From an uncultured bacterium (lineage in GTDB: Bacteria > Planctomycetota > DG-23 > SLPQ01): 13,828 nucleotides of DNA. Shown here one piece after another: positions 7,497 to 13,828 of the stretch. A model generated the notes under the pieces. It made no database searches, had not been told where the DNA came from, and saw nothing but the letters and a program-made list of their open reading frames with translations. The DNA lies in contig CALMGO010000530.1 in NCBI GenBank assembly GCA_937863625.1, forward strand, positions 1 to 13,828, read 5' to 3'. Positions within the stretch are counted from its first letter, which is position 1; each line of letters starts with the position of its first letter. The translations under genes and the position numbers were made by a program.

Positions 7497-8762
7497 TTAA
7501 CGGCAATGGCGGTCTGTCTCCCGCCTGGCCACCTCGACCGCCCGCTTCGCATTGCCGATGTCGCCATGGACGGTGTAGACGTCCCGGATGATAAACTCCA
7601 CCTGGCAGCCTCGCGACGCTTCAAGAGTCTCCCTGATGTGAGCCGCCCAGGCGTCCTCGTCAAGCCTGCGGTCAACGCTTAAGAAATTCGGATCAGGCTT
7701 TCGCGAGAAGACGATTTCTGTTCCCCGCAGCGCGTCACCCATGAACTGCTGGTCGCACCAGCGGGAGATGGACACCTTTTTGAGATGCGGCAGGCGCCTG
7801 ATGTCTTCCCAGAAAGGATGTGCAGGCTCGCAACACCCATAGTACAGAAGGCCCATCGGTGCGCACACGTCGCGGTAGTAGGGAAAGCAGAACTCGCTGA
7901 ACATCGCAGGCGATACTCCCACCGTCTCCTGGCTGTTGGCGCTGCCCCACATGTCCTTGAGTCTCGCCGGTCCGCCTTCATAGCCGGCCGCGGGCAGGGA
8001 CCGGGTGAAGTTGAAACTGGACCCGAAACTCTCCTGGTTGCCGTTGTTGAGCACCAGAAGACCTTCATCCTGCGCCCACTGCATCATGCCCAGAGCGTTG
8101 TCCCGCAGAAAGGCCATGAGCCTGTGAACCTCGTCTGGAGCGTCATACATCGCCATGAAAAAGGCCTGCATACCCATCAGTTCAACGACCCTGTAAGTCA
8201 GCATCGTGACGCCGAACAGGCCCGTGCGCACGCGTACTTCAAGCACTCCCCCAAAGAGTTCGTCGAGAAATGCCTTCCAGGCGGCCGTGCGTTCCCTGTC
8301 CACGCTGCATGTAGCAGGCTTCAGAAGAGCCAGATCCGTCTTGATGTCCTTTATGGGGTGAAGAAACCGATAGCCCGTTTCGACGCCTTCTGAGTCCTTG
8401 ATTGTTTCGCTCTCTATCTTCACCCCGAGTTCGTCTATCTGTGTGAACCACCCGATGTCGAAAGTGTCCGGCATCACTTTGTCGTCGTTGATGAGTTCAT
8501 GATTACGGACGTTTCTGAGAAGTTGCCGCTCTATCGACCGGCCGACGTCGCTTGAGCATTTCAAGAGGCTGTCAGGCAGAAAATCCCGGTCAAAGGTCCA
8601 CGTCTCCACGATGATTGGCGCCTTTGCGTTGGCACTGCCGTCGTTGAGGTCGTACCACATCTGCTTGCGCTCGGACATGACGTCGAGAGACGCATATTGC
8701 GCCTGCTTTGCGGCCAGGCCGCGCAGATACTGACGTTCGTTTTCCGATAGCTTCCATTCCAT
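7497..8762 (-). CDS. Uroporphyrinogen decarboxylase-superfamily-like protein, substrate unknown
   Basis: A 421-residue protein with no signal peptide or membrane segment, so cytoplasmic. Its C-terminal half matches, by eye, the URO-D/cobamide-methyltransferase (MtaA-like) barrel: SPAMFSEFCFPYYRDVC (284-300), GLLYYGCCEPAHPFWEDI (304-321), a KKVSISRWCD strand-turn (328-337), and SRKPDPNFL (353-361). In MtaA-type enzymes a His/Cys cluster at the comparable place binds zinc; Cys310, Cys311 and His315 could do the same, but this is inference. The N-terminal 150 residues are less typical of true HemE, which is about 350 residues, so haem synthesis is not the likely role. Corrinoid-linked methyl transfer is the best alternative, though no corrinoid protein gene is visible nearby. 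ATG 8762 follows AAGGGA by 10 nt. Confidence 0.75.
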   Translation of the reverse strand: MEWKLSENERQYLRGLAAKQAQYASLDVMSERKQMWYDLNDGSANAKAPIIVETWTFDRDFLPDSLLKCSSDVGRSIERQLLRNVRNHELINDDKVMPDTFDIGWFTQIDELGVKIESETIKDSEGVETGYRFLHPIKDIKTDLALLKPATCSVDRERTAAWKAFLDELFGGVLEVRVRTGLFGVTMLTYRVVELMGMQAFFMAMYDAPDEVHRLMAFLRDNALGMMQWAQDEGLLVLNNGNQESFGSSFNFTRSLPAAGYEGGPARLKDMWGSANSQETVGVSPAMFSEFCFPYYRDVCAPMGLLYYGCCEPAHPFWEDIRRLPHLKKVSISRWCDQQFMGDALRGTEIVFSRKPDPNFLSVDRRLDEDAWAAHIRETLEASRGCQVEFIIRDVYTVHGDIGNAKRAVEVARRETDRHCR

Positions 8763-8795
8763 TTGCGCCGTTCCCTTCTATCTGCTGAACCTGTT

Positions 8796-8847
8796 GGACC
8801 ATTAAGCAATTCTCATACCGCACAGTATTCTACCCGTGCAATGGTCC
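8796..8847 (-). promoter_or_regulatory. Inverted repeat upstream of the uroporphyrinogen-decarboxylase-like gene
   Basis: GGACCATT (8796-8803) and AATGGTCC (8840-8847) are perfect 8-bp inverted copies 36 nt apart, and an inner GCA/TGC can extend the stem past a 2-nt bulge. The element lies 33-85 nt before the start codon, where a leader structure or a two-site operator would sit. There is no U-tract, so it is not a standard terminator. A very weak TTGCAC...TATGAG pair overlaps it. Confidence 0.4.
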
Positions 8848-8931
8848 TGAGACCACCTTGAGAAAGTCCGCCGTCTGGCGCGCCACTCGCGGTAGTTCAC
8901 TTTCCACTAAAGGCTGCAGTGTCCTCCGGCT

Positions 8932-10434
8932 CTAGGGCTTACTCGTCGCGCCTGCCTTGTGCTCCTTGAACCACGCGTTTGTCTCCGGGTCAAAGCGCCC
9001 GAAATCCGCCGCCTTTGCGTCGTGCAGATTTACACCGAGCGTCGCCTCCAGTTCGTCACGCGTCATGGCCGGCAGCAACGTCATATTTTCCCAGTTCTTG
9101 ATGGTGGCCTCCCCGCGCCCCTCAGACTGTACGGTGAGAGGCTCCTGCCCGCTCAAGTAGTTGTTCGGCCCAATCTCTATAATCGTGTCCTTGTCGACAG
9201 GGTTAATCTTGCCGACAAAAGTCAGCCCCGAAGGCGTCGCGTCTTTGTCATCGACGTACCTCAGGAAGATATTCCCGTCCCACTTGACGACCTGCGGCTT
9301 CGGGATAAGGTCTATCACCGTGAACGACCACTGTTTCTGCCTGGTTGCTGACAGGATGAACGTGTTGTTCGAAATCAACGTCGTCCTCATCGGCTTCTCC
9401 GTGCCGTAGAAATCAAAGCCCGTAATGATAAAATCCTGAGCATTCACCGGCAAGTCGTTGGTCTTTCGAATCACGTTGTTGCGAAGCGTCAGCGTCTCAA
9501 ATCCCGGCTGAAGCTCCATCCACCCTTCGCTGTACTCCGGGGGGTCGAGAAAGAGCGGCACGGCCGTCCCGTCGAAGAAATTACCCTCTATTATCGTATT
9601 TGCCCCACGGTCCTTTATGTGCGAGCCCCCCGAGTCCGCCACGAGCGGTCCGAAGTAGTTGCTGCGAACTGTCCAGTTGGCCACTTCCACGTACGCGTTG
9701 TGCACCGACGCGTTGTTCGGCGCGCCGTTGCCGTAGAGAAGGCTCTCCTCCAGAATGACGTCATGCACGTACCTCGCCGTCGTAAACCGGTTGTCACTCG
9801 ACCCGAAAAAACCGTTATTGTTATCCGTCAGTTCCATGTCCGTAAACCTGAGGCAGTTCCCCCTGTCGATGAATACTCCCGCTGCCGCCGACCCCAACCC
9901 CGCTGTCGCCCTCTGGTAGTCGCACAGCTTCCCGAATGAATTCGTAAAATCATGCGCAGGACGCGCCCCCGTTATCTTCAGTCCCGAAACTGCCCAGTAG
10001 TCCGCCCCCTGGGGATGCTCGCCGCTATTCGCGCGGGCCGAGAAACACAGGATGCCGCGTTCCTGGTTGCCGGGGTAATATGTCGAGTTGCCCTCCGGAT
10101 CCGTAGTCCGCGTCGCCGCGTCCTTGCCGTTAAGGCAGGGGCGCTCGCCATTTGGCCCCTTTACTCCCACGATGCGTATAGGCCTGCCCTCTGCGCCCGA
10201 GCGCGTCAGACAGATTTTCTCGTGATAATCGCCTCCCTGCTCCTCGCTTCGCCAGTGAATGTATACAGTGTCCCCTGGCGAGAGCGTCTCCCATGGCACA
10301 TCCACCAGCTTGGCGAGTTTCTGCGCCGGACCGACGTGGTAGTCCTCCGCCCATGCAATACCGCCGAAAACGCTCATTGCCGTCGCAAAAATAGCTAAAC
10401 CCTTCACCAGTGCCCTCTTGTGAGACTTCTGCAT
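8932..10434 (-). CDS. Secreted right-handed parallel beta-helix protein, paralogue of the protein at the left edge
   Basis: A 500-residue exported protein. Residues 1-30 are a signal peptide (MQKSHKRALV, hydrophobic stretch, WAE). ATG 10434 was chosen because GGGAGG sits 5 nt upstream and the signal peptide begins there; a TTG at 10473 would add 13 residues. Residues 32-60 (HVGP, DVPWETLSPGDTVYI) match the start of the left-edge protein (EVGP, DVPLESLTAGDTVLI). Residues 206-300 carry the same signature, with NNGFF, HNAYVE, FGPL, IKDR and LDPPE in the same order. His245, Asn246, Glu250, Lys274 and Arg276 are candidate active-site residues by shared spacing. Many N-N turns fit stacked beta-helix coils. 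Unlike its paralogue it has no Ig-like domains and ends in a short non-repetitive tail. Probable polysaccharide lyase-like or glycan-binding function; substrate unknown. Confidence 0.9.
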   Translation of the reverse strand: MQKSHKRALVKGLAIFATAMSVFGGIAWAEDYHVGPAQKLAKLVDVPWETLSPGDTVYIHWRSEEQGGDYHEKICLTRSGAEGRPIRIVGVKGPNGERPCLNGKDAATRTTDPEGNSTYYPGNQERGILCFSARANSGEHPQGADYWAVSGLKITGARPAHDFTNSFGKLCDYQRATAGLGSAAAGVFIDRGNCLRFTDMELTDNNNGFFGSSDNRFTTARYVHDVILEESLLYGNGAPNNASVHNAYVEVANWTVRSNYFGPLVADSGGSHIKDRGANTIIEGNFFDGTAVPLFLDPPEYSEGWMELQPGFETLTLRNNVIRKTNDLPVNAQDFIITGFDFYGTEKPMRTTLISNNTFILSATRQKQWSFTVIDLIPKPQVVKWDGNIFLRYVDDKDATPSGLTFVGKINPVDKDTIIEIGPNNYLSGQEPLTVQSEGRGEATIKNWENMTLLPAMTRDELEATLGVNLHDAKAADFGRFDPETNAWFKEHKAGATSKP

Positions 10435-10756
10435 CGTTGCCTCCCTGCCTCGTTTCCCGACCCAAGTTGCCAAACGCCCGACCGCCCTCGCACCGGCTGC
10501 CGCCGCGGGACACCAAATCCCTCCGGCTTCCGTATTTCTTCAGACGTTACTGCGGCCTTTTTGTTCTTGGTTGTATCCGCGCGATAAGATGCTTACTTAC
10601 TGCGTCCAAAGGCCCTTTCCCAAGGCCGAAGGCCGAACCTGGGTTCGGTTTCGGACGACTTTCTGGCAAAACAGGAGAATCGGAAGACGCTGCGGGCCAC
10701 CGCCCCGGTAAAGGCCAAAAAGCGGGGATGCAAGCAGACGTTGACATGCGACGGAG
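10435..10756. other. Intergenic region between the beta-helix gene and tRNA-Arg
   Basis: No credible gene. It carries the GGGAGG ribosome binding site of the beta-helix gene (10440-10445), a weak minus-strand promoter candidate (10581-10609) and a small perfect inverted repeat CCGAACC/GGTTCGG at 10633-10648. The inverted repeat has no T-tract and so is not an obvious terminator. Short open frames on both strands lack protein signatures. Confidence 0.6.
10581..10609 (-). promoter_or_regulatory. Weak candidate promoter for the smaller beta-helix gene
   Basis: Minus-strand TTGGAC (10609-10604), a 17-nt spacer and TATCGC (10586-10581), about 147 nt before the start codon. Both boxes are imperfect, and this is the best pair I found in the gap. 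Confidence 0.25.
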
Positions 10757-10784
10757 TTGACAGCGAATGAGGCGGCGCTATAAT
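10757..10784 (+). promoter_or_regulatory. Consensus sigma-70 promoter of tRNA-Arg
   Basis: TTGACA (10757-10762) and TATAAT (10779-10784) are both perfect consensus boxes, 16 nt apart. Transcription would start around 10791, a few bases before the tRNA 5' end at 10800. The ferredoxin gene just downstream may share this transcript. Confidence 0.88.
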
Positions 10785-10799
10785 CCTGCAATCAGAGGT

Positions 10800-10876
10800 G
10801 CGCCCATAGCTCAATTGGACAGAGTAGCGGCCTACGAAGCCGAAGGTTGCAGGTTCGAGTCCTGCTGGGCGCACCA
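10800..10876 (+). tRNA. tRNA-Arg (anticodon ACG), CCA encoded
   Basis: A complete cloverleaf can be drawn. The acceptor stem is GCGCCCA (10800-10806) with TGGGCGC (10866-10872), followed by A and an encoded CCA (10874-10876). The D stem is GCTC/GAGT with one G-T wobble. The anticodon loop CTACGAA (10832-10838) gives ACG at 10834-10836. The T arm is GCAGG-TTCGAGT-CCTGC (10849-10865), with a 5-nt variable loop. The first pair of the anticodon stem is a G-A mismatch. The A34 anticodon would be modified to inosine to read CGU, CGC and CGA. Confidence 0.96.
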
Positions 10877-10928
10877 TTTGTATTCTTGAAACCTTTTCGG
10901 CGCGGGCAGGCGACCGGAGGGAGCTGGG

Positions 10929-11129
10929 ATGCTGGAACACATTACAATCAGCGAGGAAGACTGCATAGGATGTGAACTCTGCGTAAGTCTTTGTCCGGCG
11001 AGCCCTTGCGTATTTGAGATGGAAGACATCACTGCCAAGATCATCCACCCCGAGGCATGCGAAGAATGCATGCTTTGCGTGGAAAACTGTCCCACAAACG
11101 CGATTACACTCTCGCGCAGCGACGATTAG
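10929..11129 (+). CDS. Small 2[4Fe-4S] ferredoxin
   Basis: A 66-residue electron-transfer protein with two cluster-binding motifs of the form CxxCxxCxxxCP. The first uses Cys12, 15, 18 and 22 before Pro23, with an extra Cys27; the second uses Cys44, 47, 50 and 54 before Pro55. The length is typical of clostridial-type dicluster ferredoxins. GGAGG (10916-10920) lies 8 nt before ATG 10929. It starts 52 nt after tRNA-Arg and may be read from the tRNA promoter, since no separate promoter is obvious in the gap. It converges on the FN3 protein gene, with only 32 nt between stop codons and no clear terminator. No partner oxidoreductase is visible nearby, so its role cannot be specified. Confidence 0.93.
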   Translation: MLEHITISEEDCIGCELCVSLCPASPCVFEMEDITAKIIHPEACEECMLCVENCPTNAITLSRSDD

Positions 11130-11161
11130 GCGCACGCCTTAGCATCAACTCGGTACTTCGA

Positions 11162-13828
11162 TTAACCACCGCCCATTGCGGGGGCTACGCTCACCACGAC
11201 CGCCTGGGGATCACTTGTCGTTGACATTGTTCTATCGAACTCCGTGGCGGTGACCCTCCAGTAGAAAGTGTCGGTCGCATAGCGCGTCAGGATTGAAGCG
11301 ATCTTTCTAACGTGGGATGACTTGAGGGTATAGCTGTACTGGTCTTTCAAAGTCACGAGAGCAAAGGTCTGTCTGCCGCGCGGGAAATCGGGCTCGGTGG
11401 AGATTTCAATCTTGAATCTGTTGTAGCCTTCACCGTCGATATTCCAGTCAAGCGTAAAGACCTCGCCGGGCATGACGGTGCCATCGCGGCGTGGAGCAGG
11501 CCTTCGCAGGGTTATGGTGGGAGTGTCAATAAGCAAAAGCGCGGGGCTGCCGGCGGACGAGTAGGCGCGGTCAGCGTCAAAACCTCGAACGCGCCAGTAG
11601 ATCTGCCCTGAGTTGAGGTTGGCAAGTTTCCTCTTGACGAGGCGCCACTGGGAGGTTGTGTGGCGGAACCACGTGCGGTCAGCGTTCTTTGACAGGAAAG
11701 AGAGAGTACTCTTACGGTCGAGAGGGTTAATCTCCGGCGTGGCTGCGAAGTCGAGGTAGAAGCGGGTGTAGATGGGATTGGAGACGGTCCACAGGAACAG
11801 CGGACGGCCATTCGGCCAGACAGCGGGCGTGCCGTCGGCATCGTGATAAGGCGCTATGAGAAGGTCGTCGTAGACGCCGGAGTCAAAGCCGTATGCGAGG
11901 GCAACCTCGCTGTAGACAATACCAAGGGCGCGGTTGGCGCGGCATCGGCCCTCGACGCGCCAGTAGAGGGTGCCATCCATGCCGGCGGCGAGTTTCTTAA
12001 TGGCTTTCCAGCGACCGAGGCTGGGGGTAAATAAAGTTTCGCCGCGGCGAATGGAATAGGTAAGCGTCTTGGCAACGCGCCTGTCGGAGAGTTTGTAGGC
12101 GCGCGAGGGGAAATCGGGGACGTTTGAGAACTGAATGCGGAAGTAGTCCAGTATATTAGCATGCCACGAGAAAGTCGGCGGCGTGTCGACCTGGAAATCA
12201 ATTTCGTCGGCAGGACCATCGAGCGCGACGTAGGGGTTTTCATCCGCGTAAGTTTCGAGCACGGCGATATTCGAGACATCCGAGATGTTGTCGTATTGAT
12301 CAAGCGACTTCATGACAACGTAGTAGGTCGTACCGGGAGTCAGCTCGCAAAGGTGCATGTCTTCGGTAAGGCCGGCGGCAGCGGGGATGGGCGCGGTGCA
12401 ATCGGGTGATTCTCCGCTGAAGGCCGCGGCATCATCGACCGAGGAGGCAAGTCTGACCTGGTAGGAAGCTGCGCGACCGGTCGGACCTGCGTCGTACGGC
12501 GCGGTCCACTGGAGGTCGGCCTCGCGCTTGCCCGATTTGTCCTCGGTGAGAGAGACTTCGGCTATCTCGGCCCAGCAGAGGCCGCTGTCGGCGTCGAGCG
12601 GAGTCTCGTCGATACAGACCTTCACGAGAGTTGCGGTTCGCGGCGCGAACTGCCAGGTATTGGGGCCGGGGACGGCGGTGTAGGCGTATTCGGAGACTAC
12701 CGTGTACCAGTCGGACCCGTCGTAGATCTTCACGCGGAAGACCGCCGGGAAAAGAAGCGGGTCATCGGAAGCAACCAGCGTGACGGCGGTACACATCGAC
12801 TCGCCATCCAGTTCAAAAACTATCTCCTCCGCGGAGGTGGAGTCGGCGGCAAGGGTAGCCCACCATGTGGAAGTGTTGGCATCAATGGCGGCGCCTCCGG
12901 CGTGCCCCGGGGCCTCAGTCGTGGCCGAGTCGAGAGTTAAGCCGACAGCCTCAGTAAGATTGGGGTCGACGGGGACGGCCGTCAGGTCCGACACCGCGAC
13001 CGGCGCTATGCCGTCAACGACCTCTATGTCGTAAGCAACTCGTGAACTCCAGAGCCCCGCTTCGTCGCGGGCTCTCAGATAGATGCGATAGGGGCTGTTG
13101 GCGATGAGCCATGATGATGTATTTATGTTAGCGGATACCATCTCAACCGGCGAATCAAAGGCTCCGTCCGTGGCCTGCATCGCCGTGCCGTTTCCGGCGC
13201 CGAGATCCGTGCCGAGGTGATATTCGGCGGCCGTGATATCGCTGCCGCCAGTCGGCATGTCGGACGCGGAAGCGACAAGCGAAGCTGAAGTCGTGATTGA
13301 TTCCTTAACGTAGGTTGGAACTACGGTGGTTCCCGAGACGGCAGGCGGCTGTACGTCCGCCGGAAGCGTGGCGAGGGAAGCCGAGGGGCCCAGCGACGTC
13401 TGGACTCCGTCGCCGTTAGCGGCCTTTACGGCAAACGAATAGGTCGTGGAGGGGTTGAGACCTGATACACGGACAACGTCCCAGGCGGTTCGCGTCTGGA
13501 AAAAGGCCGACGCACCAAGAGAGCCGTCAGCAAGGACGTATTTCGAAAGCGTCTGGTTGTAGACGGCGTAGACGGTATTCGACGGGTTTGCATCGCCTCC
13601 GCCCAGAGTGAGATAGACCTTTGTCGGAGAGGGGTCAAACACCGTGGGCGCAGTGGGGGTATTGGCGGCGGTGTAGACGCTGACAGTGGAAGACCACGCG
13701 GTGGCGTTGGGATTACTCGCCGAGTCGCGGGCGCGGACCTTGTAGGAATACTGGGTGTTTGTACTCAGACCGCTGTCAGTGTAGGAAGCGCTGGACTGCC
13801 AGTCGCCGTCGGTGCCGCCTGCGTGGCC
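11162..13828 (-). CDS. Large multidomain FN3/discoidin surface protein, N-terminus beyond the right edge
   Basis: The frame is open from the window edge to TAA at 11162, giving 888 visible residues. A GTG at 13642 is internal, because FN3-like sequence (LSTNTQYSYKVRARD) continues upstream of it. Reading from the N-terminal side, the domains are: the end of one FN3; a second FN3 (about 13660-13360); an Ig-like module with AEYHLGTDLGAGNG and IYLRARDEAGLWSS (about 13355-13010); and an FN3 beginning APVAVSDLTAVP. That FN3 appears interrupted by an F5/8-type-C (discoidin)-like domain (about 12937-12545, with IDANTSTWWA) and resumes at READLQWTAPYDAG. Three related repeats of about 95 residues close the protein (about 12181-11186), each with a YWRV core. 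No catalytic domain, sorting signal or PEP-CTERM is visible at the C-terminus, which ends in APAMGGG. Likely an extracellular glycan- or surface-binding protein. Confidence 0.9.
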   Translation of the reverse strand, partial: GHAGGTDGDWQSSASYTDSGLSTNTQYSYKVRARDSASNPNATAWSSTVSVYTAANTPTAPTVFDPSPTKVYLTLGGGDANPSNTVYAVYNQTLSKYVLADGSLGASAFFQTRTAWDVVRVSGLNPSTTYSFAVKAANGDGVQTSLGPSASLATLPADVQPPAVSGTTVVPTYVKESITTSASLVASASDMPTGGSDITAAEYHLGTDLGAGNGTAMQATDGAFDSPVEMVSANINTSSWLIANSPYRIYLRARDEAGLWSSRVAYDIEVVDGIAPVAVSDLTAVPVDPNLTEAVGLTLDSATTEAPGHAGGAAIDANTSTWWATLAADSTSAEEIVFELDGESMCTAVTLVASDDPLLFPAVFRVKIYDGSDWYTVVSEYAYTAVPGPNTWQFAPRTATLVKVCIDETPLDADSGLCWAEIAEVSLTEDKSGKREADLQWTAPYDAGPTGRAASYQVRLASSVDDAAAFSGESPDCTAPIPAAAGLTEDMHLCELTPGTTYYVVMKSLDQYDNISDVSNIAVLETYADENPYVALDGPADEIDFQVDTPPTFSWHANILDYFRIQFSNVPDFPSRAYKLSDRRVAKTLTYSIRRGETLFTPSLGRWKAIKKLAAGMDGTLYWRVEGRCRANRALGIVYSEVALAYGFDSGVYDDLLIAPYHDADGTPAVWPNGRPLFLWTVSNPIYTRFYLDFAATPEINPLDRKSTLSFLSKNADRTWFRHTTSQWRLVKRKLANLNSGQIYWRVRGFDADRAYSSAGSPALLLIDTPTITLRRPAPRRDGTVMPGEVFTLDWNIDGEGYNRFKIEISTEPDFPRGRQTFALVTLKDQYSYTLKSSHVRKIASILTRYATDTFYWRVTATEFDRTMSTTSDPQAVVVSVAPAMGGG
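11186..12181 (-). repeat. Three degenerate C-terminal protein repeats
   Basis: Copies at about 12181-11885, 11806-11525 and 11461-11186 of the FN3 protein gene share an opening Trp, then a (Y/F)xRFxI-like strand with an FSNVPDFP, FAATPEINP or ISTEPDFP turn. A basic helix-like segment follows (for example RWKAIKKLA or QWRLVKRKLA), then a YWRV strand with a D/R-R-rich tail. The similarity is at protein level only; DNA identity is low. Confidence 0.7.

Noticed and set aside
10633..10648. CCGAACC/GGTTCGG hairpin as a terminator
   Set aside because: No T-tract on either side and no gene ends just before it on either strand.
10800..11129. tRNA-Arg as an integration site of a mobile island
   Set aside because: No integrase gene and no repeat of the tRNA 3' end was found in the window.
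10593..11135. A 180-residue minus-strand open frame across tRNA-Arg, containing RPAGLEPATFGFVGRYS
   Set aside because: This peptide is the antisense translation of tRNA-Arg, a well-known false gene in annotations; it also overlaps the ferredoxin.
13640..13642. GTG at 13642 as the start of the FN3 protein
   Set aside because: The frame continues to the window edge with clear FN3 sequence and no ribosome binding site precedes the GTG.

Overview
The window comes from a GC-rich bacterial chromosome, probably an uncultured member of the Planctomycetota/Lentisphaerota/Omnitrophota (PVC-like) group. That placement is an inference of low certainty. It rests on several large secreted beta-helix and fibronectin-III proteins, a secreted formylglycine-generating-enzyme-like protein, a uroporphyrinogen-decarboxylase-like orphan and a bacterial deoxyhypusine-synthase-like protein. 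There is no ribosomal RNA, transposase, integrase, phage gene or CRISPR array.

Layout. Positions 1-3093 (minus) hold the N-terminal 1031 residues of a very large secreted protein that runs off the left edge: signal peptide, beta-helix, two tandem Ig-like domains, then a second beta-helix. Positions 3094-3722 are intergenic, with a strong intrinsic terminator and a candidate promoter that would give the beta-helix gene a leader of about 300 nt. Positions 3723-6052 (minus) are a two-gene polyamine unit: a deoxyhypusine-synthase-like gene followed 35 nt later by a group IV ornithine/lysine-type decarboxylase. Positions 6205-7422 encode the secreted formylglycine-generating-enzyme-like protein without the active-site cysteines, and 7497-8762 the cytoplasmic uroporphyrinogen-decarboxylase-like protein. 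Positions 8932-10434 encode a second, smaller secreted beta-helix protein that is a paralogue of the first. On the plus strand, tRNA-Arg(ACG) at 10800-10876 has a consensus sigma-70 promoter and is followed by a small 2[4Fe-4S] ferredoxin gene. The right end (11162-13828, minus) is the C-terminal part of a large multidomain surface protein (FN3 repeats, a discoidin-like domain apparently inserted into an FN3 domain, and three degenerate C-terminal repeats); it runs off the right edge.

How the genes work together. The clearest functional link is polyamine synthesis: the decarboxylase would make putrescine (or cadaverine) and the deoxyhypusine-synthase-like enzyme would use such a diamine as aminobutyl donor or acceptor, for example to make homospermidine or a related triamine. 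The secreted beta-helix and FN3/discoidin proteins suggest binding or breakdown of extracellular polysaccharide, but no substrate can be read from the sequence. All large genes lie on the minus strand; only the tRNA and ferredoxin are on the plus strand. I see no convincing evidence of a defence system or mobile island. The most notable items are the beta-helix paralogue pair with identically spaced candidate catalytic residues, the polyamine pair, the nested discoidin domain and the unassigned C-terminal repeat module.
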